This document shows, piece by piece, positions 1 through 9,364 of a stretch of 41,062 nt of DNA (position 1 is its first letter; every line of letters begins with the position of its first letter). The stretch comes from Oligoflexia bacterium. Its GTDB lineage: Bacteria; Bdellovibrionota; UBA1018; CAIMNF01. Both the position numbers and the translations under genes were made by a program. The notes below the pieces were generated by a model. It had not been told where the DNA came from. It did not search any database and saw only the letters and a program-made list of their open reading frames with translations. Where the stretch lies: assembly GCA_903845155.1 (NCBI GenBank), contig CAIMWN010000145.1, forward strand, positions 1-41,062, read 5' to 3'.

Positions 1-821
1 TGGATCAACCCACTCCCTTACTTTCAATTCCGCGCGAAACGTTTACGTCGATCAAAGGCCTGTGCTTTGATATCGATGACACCTTTTCTTCCCATGGAAA
101 GATTTTACCTGAAGCATTTCAGGCGCTCTGGGATTTAAAGAACGCCGGATTCTATCTTATCCCCGTAACGGGAAGGCCCGCTGGTTGGTGCGATCTAATC
201 GCGCGTTTTTGGCCCGTTCACGCGGTGGTAGGTGAAAATGGCGCCTTTTCCTTTTACATGAATCAAGCCACTGTCTTAGGGAAAAAAATTGAGAAAAGAG
301 AACGCATCGACACTCTCCCCACCCCAGAAGCGCTTGCCGCAAAGTCGAAGCTTGCCGGACTTAGGGCTGCCATTCAAAAGAATTTTCCAACAGCTACGTT
401 CGCCTCTGATCAAGATTATCGAGAGTACGACCTCGCCATCGATTTTTGCGAAGATGTTCCACCCTGGAGCCAGACTGAAATCGACCGCTTGGTCACGTTT
501 TGTGAATCCCAGGGCGCCATTGCTAAAATTTCAAGCATTCACGTCAACACATGGTTTGGTGCCTATACTAAAATTGAAGGAATTCGTGCATTTTTGAAAT
601 TTGCAAAAGCAAATTTAGATCCGAATTTCCCGGAATTTCATGAGTTTATTTATGCCGGAGATTCCCCGAACGACGAACCGATGTTTCAGGCATTTGAACA
701 CAGTGTGGGTGTTGCAAACGTAAAGCAATATTTACCACGCATGAAGTATCCGCCGCGCTATATCACCACGAAAGATTCTGGATTGGGCTTTTCGGAGCTT
801 GCAAAATTTCTTCAAAAGTAA
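1..821 (+). CDS. HAD-superfamily (Cof/MPGP-like) phosphatase, 5'-truncated by window edge
   Basis: Frame 3 is open from base 3; reads ...IKGLCFDIDDTFSSHGKILPEAF... with HAD motif I (DxDDT) and C-terminal GDSPNDEPMF (motif III/IV). The ORF track starts internally at 225. Confidence 0.85.
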   Translation, partial: DQPTPLLSIPRETFTSIKGLCFDIDDTFSSHGKILPEAFQALWDLKNAGFYLIPVTGRPAGWCDLIARFWPVHAVVGENGAFSFYMNQATVLGKKIEKRERIDTLPTPEALAAKSKLAGLRAAIQKNFPTATFASDQDYREYDLAIDFCEDVPPWSQTEIDRLVTFCESQGAIAKISSIHVNTWFGAYTKIEGIRAFLKFAKANLDPNFPEFHEFIYAGDSPNDEPMFQAFEHSVGVANVKQYLPRMKYPPRYITTKDSGLGFSELAKFLQK

Positions 822-1407
822 AATTCATCACCGGGTACGAATGTTGGGTCAGGTGATTGAAGTGCCACCACTCATTTTTAATTCCCGTAAAACCATTTTC
901 TTTCATCGTCCATTGCAGCAGGTCACGCGCCCTGCGCGATTCTTCGCTCCCGTCGGGATAAGCAGTATATGCTTTCTCATTCATTTCATCAAAGCCACTG
1001 GGCATTTGAACTTCTTTGCCGGTTTTCAAATCATAGAGAGATAAATCAACCGCGCAACCGCGATTGTGGGTGGAACCCGATTCAGGATTCGCCAAAAACT
1101 GCCGATCGTGTTGGCTAGATTCATCCCAAAAAATTTTGGTCACTGACCAAGGTCGATAGCCATCAAAAACAAGCAAGCCAAAACCATGCGCATTGACCAT
1201 GGTGTGAACTTTAATGAGATCTTCAGTGACGTGTTTCAGTAAAAATGATTTTGGAAGTGAGTAAACAACCCGACCTAAAAAATTATCCTGACGCGAGTAC
1301 CGCACATCCATCATTAATGGATGCTTGATTTCAGAATGAACAAGATCCACGGTGTCGAGATCAACCAATTCCATAAAGCGTTTGTCTTGTTCTAATAGAT
1401 AGATCAT
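763..1407 (-). CDS. ddpX: D-alanyl-D-alanine dipeptidase (VanX/DdpX family)
   Basis: FDGYRPWSV, STHNRGCAVDLSL (SxHxxGxAxD) and EWWHFN zinc/catalytic motifs. Confidence 0.88.
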   Translation of the reverse strand: MIYLLEQDKRFMELVDLDTVDLVHSEIKHPLMMDVRYSRQDNFLGRVVYSLPKSFLLKHVTEDLIKVHTMVNAHGFGLLVFDGYRPWSVTKIFWDESSQHDRQFLANPESGSTHNRGCAVDLSLYDLKTGKEVQMPSGFDEMNEKAYTAYPDGSEESRRARDLLQWTMKENGFTGIKNEWWHFNHLTQHSYPVMNFTFEEILQAPKSPIQNLSW

Positions 1408-1952
1408 TCATCAAGCTCGCCCACATCGTCTTCTTCTTTCGGTATCAAATAACGCTGATACTCTTCGATGAAGGCAATGGGAGAAGTCCCTGGGCCATAC
1501 TGAACGCGATCCACGAACAGCACTCCAAATAAGTGATCCAGTTCGTGTTGGAAAACCGTGGCAAGAAACCCCTCGACGACAATCTGCTTCGGTTCTGCTT
1601 TTAAATTTAAATAATCAATTTGTACTTTTCGTGGACGATGCACGAGGCCCCGAAGATCGGGTACCGATAGGCACCCTTCCCAAAACGCTTGCGTGGTTTC
1701 ATCCAGGACCGTAATTTTTGGATTGATAATAACGGTACAGGGATTTTCTTCGTCGTAATCGATAATAGCAACGGATACCGCCTCATGAATTTGGGGCGCT
1801 GCAATTCCAATCCCACTGTATTCATTCATCGTTTCCAGCATATCTTGGACGAGCGCGCGAAATTCAGAGGTACGAATCTCATCGACCGATAATTCTCGTG
1901 CTTTTTGTCTGAGTACTGGATGTCCCATGCGGGCAACTTTACGAATAGCCAT
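1404..1952 (-). CDS. def: Peptide deformylase
   Basis: GIGIAAPQ, EGCLSVP, QHELDHLFG motifs. Confidence 0.95.
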   Translation of the reverse strand: MAIRKVARMGHPVLRQKARELSVDEIRTSEFRALVQDMLETMNEYSGIGIAAPQIHEAVSVAIIDYDEENPCTVIINPKITVLDETTQAFWEGCLSVPDLRGLVHRPRKVQIDYLNLKAEPKQIVVEGFLATVFQHELDHLFGVLFVDRVQYGPGTSPIAFIEEYQRYLIPKEEDDVGELDE

Positions 1953-1989
1953 GGAGTGATCCTAACATTGAGGAAAAAAGAATTCAACT

Positions 1990-3015
1990 TTACGCAATTT
2001 TCTTACCTGGTTTTGTGGCCTGAGCCGCCGGAGGTTCATCCAATTGGCTGACTTGGTTCCGGCCTCCTTCTTTTGAGAGATAAAGTGCCTGATCTGCGGC
2101 TTCTAACACCGTTTCAAAGTTGTCTCCATTCAAGGGGAACCCCGACACACCGATACTGGCGCTCATTAAACCCAAGGGCTGAAATTCACCGAAGGGAAAC
2201 GAAGTACTCGCTATTTTATGTCGGATTAGTTCGGCCTGCGCTCTGGTCTCCTCGACCGTAGAGTGCCTACAAAGAACGACAAACTCTTCTCCTCCATATC
2301 TCACTGGCAAATCCTGACTCCGGGCAGTTGACTTTAAAATACTCGCCACTCTCCGGAGCGCGTCATCGCCTGCAGGGTGGCCATTTCGATCATTGAATTT
2401 TTTAAAATGATCCACATCGATAAAGATAATTCCATACTGCTCTTTAAAGTTTTGCGCATGATGATGAACACTCGCCAACGCTTCTTTGAAGTAACGATAA
2501 TTTCGAAGCCCTGTCATTTCGTCCGTGGTGGATAAATTTCGAAGCACTGTATTCATCTCGCGTAACTCTCTTTGTGCGAGTTTCATTTCAGTCACGTCTT
2601 TTGCGATAAATTGGATGACCTCGATATAATCTAAAATTTTAAGCATAGTGGCCGATACTTCAAAAAATACAGGTGAACCTTTTTTGTCTTTTAACTCAAG
2701 TTCAAGTGACCACTTTGATTTCTCGGTCGATTTCAATGAACGTTCTAAATGCTCTTTTTCTTCGGGCATGAACGTTGGAAACTCTTGTCCAAGAATTTCG
2801 CTTTCATCGCGCTTCAGCAACGTACATGCAGCAGGATTACATTCCATCACTCTGAATGAATGACGATCGAGTAAAAAAACGGCCTCTGACATTTTCAAAA
2901 ATAGTTCAGAATAGTTTGCGAGCTGCGATAGGGTTCCCCCTACAAAACGCCCTTCCAACATCTCATGCAAGATGTCGGTCTTTGTTTTTGGTTTAAATGG
3001 AGGCTCATTTGCCAT
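1990..3015 (-). CDS. PAS domain-containing diguanylate cyclase (GGDEF)
   Basis: N-terminal PAS-like region (SFRVMECNPAACTLL...), then DEMTGLRNYRYF...IIFIDVDHFKKFND..., active-site RYGGEEFVVL (GGEEF). Confidence 0.9.
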   Translation of the reverse strand: MANEPPFKPKTKTDILHEMLEGRFVGGTLSQLANYSELFLKMSEAVFLLDRHSFRVMECNPAACTLLKRDESEILGQEFPTFMPEEKEHLERSLKSTEKSKWSLELELKDKKGSPVFFEVSATMLKILDYIEVIQFIAKDVTEMKLAQRELREMNTVLRNLSTTDEMTGLRNYRYFKEALASVHHHAQNFKEQYGIIFIDVDHFKKFNDRNGHPAGDDALRRVASILKSTARSQDLPVRYGGEEFVVLCRHSTVEETRAQAELIRHKIASTSFPFGEFQPLGLMSASIGVSGFPLNGDNFETVLEAADQALYLSKEGGRNQVSQLDEPPAAQATKPGKKIA

Positions 3016-3177
3016 ACAGCGTACTTATCGGAAGGAGCGCCAAAAAACTGAACGACGATCAAGCATTGGTAATGATTATTAATTTATATGTTAAGTTTGT
3101 TTAAAAAATAACCTGGCATGTCAACAGTGAAATTCTAGACGTCTTCAGTCATCATCAATACCTAGGACTAGAAAACC

Positions 3178-4962
3178 ATGAATATACGCACCACATTGCT
3201 TTACCTATCCCTCTTGCTTACAGGTGGCCCCGCTTGGGCCCAAACTCGCTATATTCAAATCCTTCATACCAATGACTTACACGCTTCACTAGAAACTTCT
3301 GGTGCCCCGGCTGATGGCGATGATGAAATGGGCGGCTGGGCACAGGTGAAAGCAACTCTCGATCGCCTCACCGTTGAAGCGAAGGCAAAGGGCATTGAAT
3401 CAGTGCGACTCGACGCAGGTGATTTTTTCGAAGGGACCTCCAACTACTTTCCCAACTACGGAACAGAGGTGCTCAAAATATTTCAAAACATGGGCTACGA
3501 TGCCACAGCCTTGGGCAATCACGAATGGCTGATGGGCGCTCGGGGAATGAATTATGCTTTTGGCTTATCTCCTTTTTCATTTCCAGTTCTCGCAGCCAAT
3601 GTTCAAATTTCACCGACACTGAAAAACCTGAGCAAGCAAATCGTACCCACCACCCAAATCATTCGCGATGGCATTAAAATTGGAGTCATGGGTCTAACCA
3701 CCGTCGAGCCCTTGTATAAATGGTATGCACACGTGGACTCGAACCCGGATGATCTAAATATTGTCTCCTATAACGATAGTGCGGATCTGGCGAACCAACT
3801 CACCTCGGACTTACGCAGTAAAAACGACGTGGTCATCGCACTCACTCATATCGGTTTCAAAAAGGATAAAAAACTCGTGGAAAACACGCGGGGCCTTGAC
3901 CTCGTGATTGGTGGGCATTCTCATACTTATTTAGACCAGCTCGCCAGTGCCGAGGATCCCGATGAACGTGAAGTGCCGATTGTGCAAACGGGTTCCAATG
4001 GAAACCGTGTGGGAAAGATCATGATCCGTCTCGATCCTGGTCAAAGCCCCATAGTTGAAACTTACGAGCTCGTACCAATACTTCACTCAGGTCTAAAAGA
4101 CGCAAACATCGAAAAACTGATTTCGCATGCCCGTGCAGCTGTCGATATGCTTTATGGGCCCGCTCTCAATCAGCCGATCGGACAAACAGAAGCGAGACTC
4201 GTCACCGGGAGCCATGGCCCCACCGCCTTTAGTGAGTTCGTAGTGGATGCAATGAGAACCGCAACCGGGTCCGACATGGCGCTCGACGTGGGAAGCTTTC
4301 AAGGCAGCACTCCGCAGACGGCAGGAAATGTGAGTCTTCGTAATTTAATTGAAATGTATCCACGCAAATTTGAAGAAAGCCACCAAGGCGGCCTTTACGT
4401 CTACCAAACTCGGGTACCGGGCTGGGCCCTATGGTTGATTGCGCGCTTTGGAGTAAAATGGGGAGTTTACCTTTCCATGAGTGGTTTGAGCTATGACATT
4501 GAACGAATCAGTGATCGTAAATTAGAGAGACTTCAAAAAAAATACGCGGGAACAGTAAAGGAAGGACTCATGACCCCTTACCGAGCTACGCAAATCTCAT
4601 TTCAGGGCGAAAAGATTTGTAAACTCTGCAGCTATCATGTCGCCATGTCAGAGTCGCTGGTGCGCGGAGCTTATGCAATTAGCCCCCTTACCAAACTCAT
4701 TATGAAGGATGGTCACGCCACTCCCGTCACCATCTGGGGGGCGATGACTCAGCGGTTGAAAGAAATAGGCACAATACAGAAACTACCGGCAACATTGAAA
4801 ACAACTGAAACCGAAAATCAAGACGAAGGAATGGCTCCCTGGGTAAGCACTGAAGATGCAGCAGAGACGGTTCTCCCTGAGCTTTGGAATGAATTAGCAA
4901 GAGTCCTTCCCCATGAACAAAAGTTTGTCGATGAAGACTACGATCCAGACGAGGACGAATAA
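3178..4962 (+). CDS. Secreted 5'-nucleotidase / 2',3'-cyclic phosphodiesterase family metallophosphatase
   Basis: Signal peptide MNIRTTLLYLSLLLTGGPAWAQ; ILHTNDLHA, GDFFEG, ALGNHEW, LTHIG, GGHSHT metallophosphatase motifs. Confidence 0.9.
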   Translation: MNIRTTLLYLSLLLTGGPAWAQTRYIQILHTNDLHASLETSGAPADGDDEMGGWAQVKATLDRLTVEAKAKGIESVRLDAGDFFEGTSNYFPNYGTEVLKIFQNMGYDATALGNHEWLMGARGMNYAFGLSPFSFPVLAANVQISPTLKNLSKQIVPTTQIIRDGIKIGVMGLTTVEPLYKWYAHVDSNPDDLNIVSYNDSADLANQLTSDLRSKNDVVIALTHIGFKKDKKLVENTRGLDLVIGGHSHTYLDQLASAEDPDEREVPIVQTGSNGNRVGKIMIRLDPGQSPIVETYELVPILHSGLKDANIEKLISHARAAVDMLYGPALNQPIGQTEARLVTGSHGPTAFSEFVVDAMRTATGSDMALDVGSFQGSTPQTAGNVSLRNLIEMYPRKFEESHQGGLYVYQTRVPGWALWLIARFGVKWGVYLSMSGLSYDIERISDRKLERLQKKYAGTVKEGLMTPYRATQISFQGEKICKLCSYHVAMSESLVRGAYAISPLTKLIMKDGHATPVTIWGAMTQRLKEIGTIQKLPATLKTTETENQDEGMAPWVSTEDAAETVLPELWNELARVLPHEQKFVDEDYDPDEDE

Positions 4963-5543
4963 TTAAAAACGAGTTCTGTGCGCTTGCCATTAAGTTGTGC
5001 ACCTACCCCAGTCATCTCAAATTTGTTTCGTATCGAAACGCCCCATTTTCGTTCAAAATACCGCGCAACCCATTCGGCACGCGCAAAAGAAAAGGTAAGA
5101 TCGCTATCGCCATAATCACTAGCTTTACGCTCGGTCGGGTCATTTGAATCAGCATAGCCCTTTATCTGTACACGCAAGCCATGATCGAGTTCTGGATGGA
5201 TGATATCTTCGATTCGGTCTAGTACCGAAAACCAGGACTCGTTCATCGCGAATCCGCCCGACTCATAGACATCACCACCATAAAAAGTAATCGTCACTGT
5301 CTTTAAGTTCTTCTGAACCTTTACCCCAGGTGCTTGCGAGTTAAAGAACGGATCTGCAGTAAATCGTTTATAGAGCACCTCTAGTTTGGGACTCAACTCT
5401 GGAGGTAATTCTTGAGTGACGACTATTTTATCTTTGTGCGCTGACAGATTGGCCTTAGATTGCGTCACTTCAAATCCATAAAGGGCGACGGCCATCAAAA
5501 AGAGGCCGAGATAAATCACTGACTGATTCACACATCCACCCAT
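4938..5543 (-). CDS. OmpA/MotB-like protein, single N-terminal TM segment
   Basis: TM VIYLGLFLMAVALYGF then VQIKGYADSNDP...LTFSFARAEWVARYFE resembling the OmpA/MotB peptidoglycan-binding motif; 16-bp overlap with the upstream MotA-like gene. Confidence 0.7.
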   Translation of the reverse strand: MGGCVNQSVIYLGLFLMAVALYGFEVTQSKANLSAHKDKIVVTQELPPELSPKLEVLYKRFTADPFFNSQAPGVKVQKNLKTVTITFYGGDVYESGGFAMNESWFSVLDRIEDIIHPELDHGLRVQIKGYADSNDPTERKASDYGDSDLTFSFARAEWVARYFERKWGVSIRNKFEMTGVGAQLNGKRTELVFNYSSSSGS

Positions 5544-6265
5544 TTAGGATTACGGAGAAGTCTAAATTGAATTTTATCTCTCAAGAGATCAGCATTGAGA
5601 CCTTCTTGAATGCCAATAATTCCCTCTTCTACAATGGTAAAGTAAAGTCTGCCCCGATCGAGGGCGTCGGTAATTTGTTTTTGATAAAATGACTGGAGTA
5701 ACAACTGAAAAAAGAGTGCAACCAAAAAAGGCGCAAAAACAATGGAAAGCACGAGAGCAGAAGAAGGGGCACGAAAATAATCCATCATCATGAATAAACT
5801 CCCGATCAAACCCACAACCGGAATCATCTGCAATACTCGATCGAAGTACGACTGAAGCATGGAGAATAATTCTTCTTGGCGTTTCGCTTGATTTTGAACC
5901 ACTTGCACCAGATGGGGTCGCTCAAAGCCGTCCATCACTTTTTTAATTAAATATTTCAGGAGCGGATCCTTCATTTCTTTTCGCAAGCCTTCTGCCGCGA
6001 GCAAGCCATCCCGTCTGATCACGATGGCGAGTTCCTCGATCTCTTGGGTGAGTTGCTTGATTGGAGCACGATGGGCATTTAAAAGTTGTTGAAAGTGACC
6101 GTTGTCGAGCTCTTCTGGAAATTGGATTCCGGCTAACGCGATCGATCCAGAAGCCACTAACAAAAAAGAGATAAACCAAACAGCAAACCCTGGAGTGTAA
6201 CCACCCATCTGACTGCAAAGAACTAAAAACACAAAAAGTGCGAAATATCCAAAGCCCTTGATCAT
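5528..6265 (-). CDS. Divergent MotA/TolQ/ExbB-like proton channel protein
   Basis: IRRDGLLAAEG (RreGllaLE-like), MIPVVGLIGSL (PxxGLIGT-like) and EEGIIGIQEGLNADLLRDKI resemble the MotA family; multiple TM segments. Confidence 0.7.
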   Translation of the reverse strand: MIKGFGYFALFVFLVLCSQMGGYTPGFAVWFISFLLVASGSIALAGIQFPEELDNGHFQQLLNAHRAPIKQLTQEIEELAIVIRRDGLLAAEGLRKEMKDPLLKYLIKKVMDGFERPHLVQVVQNQAKRQEELFSMLQSYFDRVLQMIPVVGLIGSLFMMMDYFRAPSSALVLSIVFAPFLVALFFQLLLQSFYQKQITDALDRGRLYFTIVEEGIIGIQEGLNADLLRDKIQFRLLRNPKWVDV

Positions 6266-6293
6266 TTCTATACACAGTGTAACCTAATTAAGA

Positions 6294-7352
6294 ATGAAAT
6301 CAAAAAAACTATCGATTGCCGCAGGTTTCATCGTCATCTTCACCCTCATCACCTGGTTCACGATCAGAAGTCATTCGCCGTACTCCTCGGCATTGACGGT
6401 TCAATGGCTTGAAAACACCTTCCCTAAAAATGTGGATGAAGAAGGGTCCATTTGGAATATTCTTCCTTACGGCTACAGCCTTGGGCCTTGGCCAGACTCA
6501 TTTCAAGGTGAACCCATTGTCACAAAATTGACATACCTGAAGGGACCTCCTCAGAAATTTATCCAAAACCTCATTCAGATCTGGAAACCAGTTGAAATTG
6601 AACTTACCCTCGAGGGCCCAAAGACTATCGAGATCGGCATGGGAGCTGACCGGTGGAAAGAATGTTTCTCACTCTCCAACTCATGCATGGATGAGAAAAG
6701 AAAATTCCATGAATATGCGTCTGGGCATTTTCCACGAGGCCTAAATGAAGGCACCTATACTTGGTTCGATAGCTTAGACCCCATTGCAGCACGCGGAGTT
6801 CACACTCATATCGAAGCAGCAACTTATTCGATCGACCGCTTCACCGTACTCACCCCACTCGGAGTGGCTCAAAATTTCACTCTGAAGTATGTGAAGAATA
6901 AGACAGGACAAGAAGCGTACGCCCTTTTTGTAAAAATTGTCGGTGGATTAAAAGTTAAAGATGAACTCGTGAGTTCGAGAGAATGGATTCAAGGCAAGAT
7001 TAAAACTATTAATCTCGCTCAAGTTCAAAGTATTACTGACTATCGACTTCGATTTAAAAAACTCATCCAAATTCAAAACTATATTTTCTCGCATCTCTCG
7101 GTAGACCCCACTCAGGTGGCTCCATTTTTTCACTTGGCAGGTGTCACCCACTTGCTTGCCATGGATTTGCTCCGAACCGACCAAAAGTATTTTGATGGCC
7201 AAGAAGCATGGATCTTAAGCGTAAAACCACTTTTAGAAACACTCATCCTGTACGCTAAAGACTTTGAAAAAAGCGAAACCGAAGTCAAGAATATGGAAGC
7301 GCTTCTGCAGGATGTCCTTCTCCTTCAACAAAAGATGAGCGGAAGCAAATAA
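6294..7352 (+). CDS. Hypothetical protein with N-terminal membrane anchor
   Basis: 352-aa ORF, N-terminal hydrophobic segment LSIAAGFIVIFTLITWFTI; no family recognised. Confidence 0.7.
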   Translation: MKSKKLSIAAGFIVIFTLITWFTIRSHSPYSSALTVQWLENTFPKNVDEEGSIWNILPYGYSLGPWPDSFQGEPIVTKLTYLKGPPQKFIQNLIQIWKPVEIELTLEGPKTIEIGMGADRWKECFSLSNSCMDEKRKFHEYASGHFPRGLNEGTYTWFDSLDPIAARGVHTHIEAATYSIDRFTVLTPLGVAQNFTLKYVKNKTGQEAYALFVKIVGGLKVKDELVSSREWIQGKIKTINLAQVQSITDYRLRFKKLIQIQNYIFSHLSVDPTQVAPFFHLAGVTHLLAMDLLRTDQKYFDGQEAWILSVKPLLETLILYAKDFEKSETEVKNMEALLQDVLLLQQKMSGSK

Positions 7353-7400
7353 TCATTCACTTTAAGATGCGCTCAGCGATTTACAGCCAATTTTCGCTTT

Positions 7401-7811
7401 TTACCACTTCTTCGCCCGCTCAAATACGATGGTATAAAAGTCTTCAAAATCGCTGAGATGAGCTTTTACAATTTGATTCACAATCTCAGGCTTAATTTGT
7501 TCGTAATCGTGAACGGAGATGTTTCGAAAACCTACCATAGAAATCATCTTTTGAGTTAAGGCGTCGTCGATCACCTGGTGATGATTGAGCAGACTAAAGG
7601 AATTACGATAAGAATTAGGGAGCCCTAGGCCCTCCTTGGAAAGAACCATATTTGCCAGATCAATACAAGCTTGAATGGCCCGTTGAAGGTTGAGCTCGTA
7701 AATTGAAAGCCTAAAGTCTTCATCTTTTTCTTGAACCGACGCCTTCTCAATTGCCATTAAACAATTTTTAATAATATTGATTTTTGAAAGTACTACATCC
7801 ATTTCAGACAT
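7401..7811 (-). CDS. hepT: HepT-like HEPN ribonuclease toxin (DUF86)
   Basis: RNISVHDY matches the RX4HXY HEPN motif; overlaps the upstream MNT nucleotidyltransferase gene. Confidence 0.88.
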   Translation of the reverse strand: MSEMDVVLSKINIIKNCLMAIEKASVQEKDEDFRLSIYELNLQRAIQACIDLANMVLSKEGLGLPNSYRNSFSLLNHHQVIDDALTQKMISMVGFRNISVHDYEQIKPEIVNQIVKAHLSDFEDFYTIVFERAKKW

Positions 7812-8214
7812 GCTTTTTCCTTTGTAAAATATTATCTTCGATTATTTTTCTTGAGTACTTGAAATCAGGATATTGGGCCATTTGCTCAGTCTTCCACTTC
7901 AAAAGTAGACCAGGCGAATGACAGATCAACAGTCGACCGGTTTCCAAGATTTGCTGCGAGAAAACCAAGTCAGCGGTGTTGATTGAAACTAAATCAACAT
8001 CGCGTTTAAAAATTATTTCAAGTTTCGCAATTATTTTTACCATTTCCGAAAACTCAGGAACCTTTTTCCAGTAAACTGCCAGATCAATATCGCTTTCTGA
8101 ATGAAAGCGTTCAGTAACAGCGGATCCTAACAGGTAAGCGAATTCGATTTGATCGGAAACTAGAGTTTCGAGCGTGGTTTTAATGGTATCCAGGGTTGTG
8201 ATTGGCTCACTCAT
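7804..8214 (-). CDS. mntA: MntA-like minimal nucleotidyltransferase antitoxin
   Basis: GSAVTERFHSESDID matches GSX10DXD. Start set at internal Met (MSEPITT...); the ORF track start is 8250. Confidence 0.85.
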   Translation of the reverse strand: MSEPITTLDTIKTTLETLVSDQIEFAYLLGSAVTERFHSESDIDLAVYWKKVPEFSEMVKIIAKLEIIFKRDVDLVSINTADLVFSQQILETGRLLICHSPGLLLKWKTEQMAQYPDFKYSRKIIEDNILQRKKHV

Positions 8215-8307
8215 TACTTTAATTTGAGCTTTGATAGGGGGAAATGGCAAGATGATTTCAAAGTGGCCTTTGATTGCATGCTATTTCTTAAAAGCGTTCT
8301 CTTATTG

Positions 8308-8348
8308 ACACTCTCAATCGAAATTCAAATTTGAGATTGAGTCCGTGT
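8308..8348. repeat. 41-nt near-perfect inverted repeat in the htpX-mntA intergenic region
   Basis: ACAC-t-CTCAATC-gaaattcaaatttga-GATTGAG-tcc-GTGT, with inner AAATT/AATTT pairing. Confidence 0.6.
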
Positions 8349-8416
8349 ACTTCTTCATCCTGAGCTCCAGGCTCGTCCATGCAGGCTTGTCAAAAACCAG
8401 GGTTTCATAGCTTAAG

Positions 8417-9334
8417 CTAGCCTTGCATACCTTCAAGCGCAGCAATGCGATCTTCAAGTGGTGGATGACTTGAAAAGAACTGCAGAAATCCACCCTTTTT
8501 GCCCGTAATTTGAAAAGCCTGAATTGCCGATGGTGTAGGCTGCGCGTCTTCGATGGGCGTTTCATATGCCCGCTGCAATGAGCGAAGTGCCGCAATCATA
8601 CTGTCACGTCCGGCAAGCTTGGCTCCACCCGCATCGGCTCTAAACTCACGGTGGCGAGAAAACGCAGCAACCACCATGTAGCCTAAAATCGAAAAAAGAA
8701 TTTCAAAAATGGGAGTAAGAATATAGGGCAGATAAGATGGGCCGCGATCATCATCCTTACTTCTTAATGCTTGTGAAATTGCAAAGGAAAGAACACGGGC
8801 CAAGAACATCACAAACGCGTTGATCACTCCTTGAATTAAAGTAAGCGTCACCATATCGCCATTCGCAATGTGCGTAATTTCGTGTCCAAGCACGCCTTCC
8901 AGCTCCTGTTGATTCATCCGCCCAAGCAAGCCAGTGGAAACAGCCACGAGCGCTCGCGATTTGCTAGGCCCGGTGGCGAACGCATTGAGTTCAGGTGAAT
9001 CGTAAATTCCCACTTCAGGCATGGCGGGCAAATGAGCTGAGCGCGCAAGATTTTGAATGATATGTACGAGCTGCTGTAACTCAGGGTCTTGAGTATTGGG
9101 ATCAACTACCTGCACGCCCATCATCATTTTCGCCATAAAGCGAGATAGCGCGAGCGAAATAAACGCACCTACCATCCCCCAGACTAAACAGAAAATGGCA
9201 AGTTGCTGATAGTCGATACCATAATGCGCATTCACGTAACCATGAACACCGAGCAAATTCAGTACAATCGTAATCGTGACAACCACCAATACGTTCACCA
9301 TCAGAAATAGAAAAATTCTTTTCATAAAACCCAT
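8417..9334 (-). CDS. htpX: Membrane M48 metalloprotease HtpX
   Basis: GHEITHIANGDMV zinc motif, N-terminal TM segments, EFRADAGGAKLAG. Confidence 0.93.
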   Translation of the reverse strand: MGFMKRIFLFLMVNVLVVVTITIVLNLLGVHGYVNAHYGIDYQQLAIFCLVWGMVGAFISLALSRFMAKMMMGVQVVDPNTQDPELQQLVHIIQNLARSAHLPAMPEVGIYDSPELNAFATGPSKSRALVAVSTGLLGRMNQQELEGVLGHEITHIANGDMVTLTLIQGVINAFVMFLARVLSFAISQALRSKDDDRGPSYLPYILTPIFEILFSILGYMVVAAFSRHREFRADAGGAKLAGRDSMIAALRSLQRAYETPIEDAQPTPSAIQAFQITGKKGGFLQFFSSHPPLEDRIAALEGMQG

Positions 9335-9364
9335 GTTGCAGGCCTCCTTGTTCGAGATTTCAAT

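Noticed and set aside
3068-3086. Fur-box-like GGTAATGATTATTAATTTA upstream of the 5'-nucleotidase
   Set aside because: Only about 13 of 19 positions match the classical box and the region is AT-rich; no supporting iron gene nearby.
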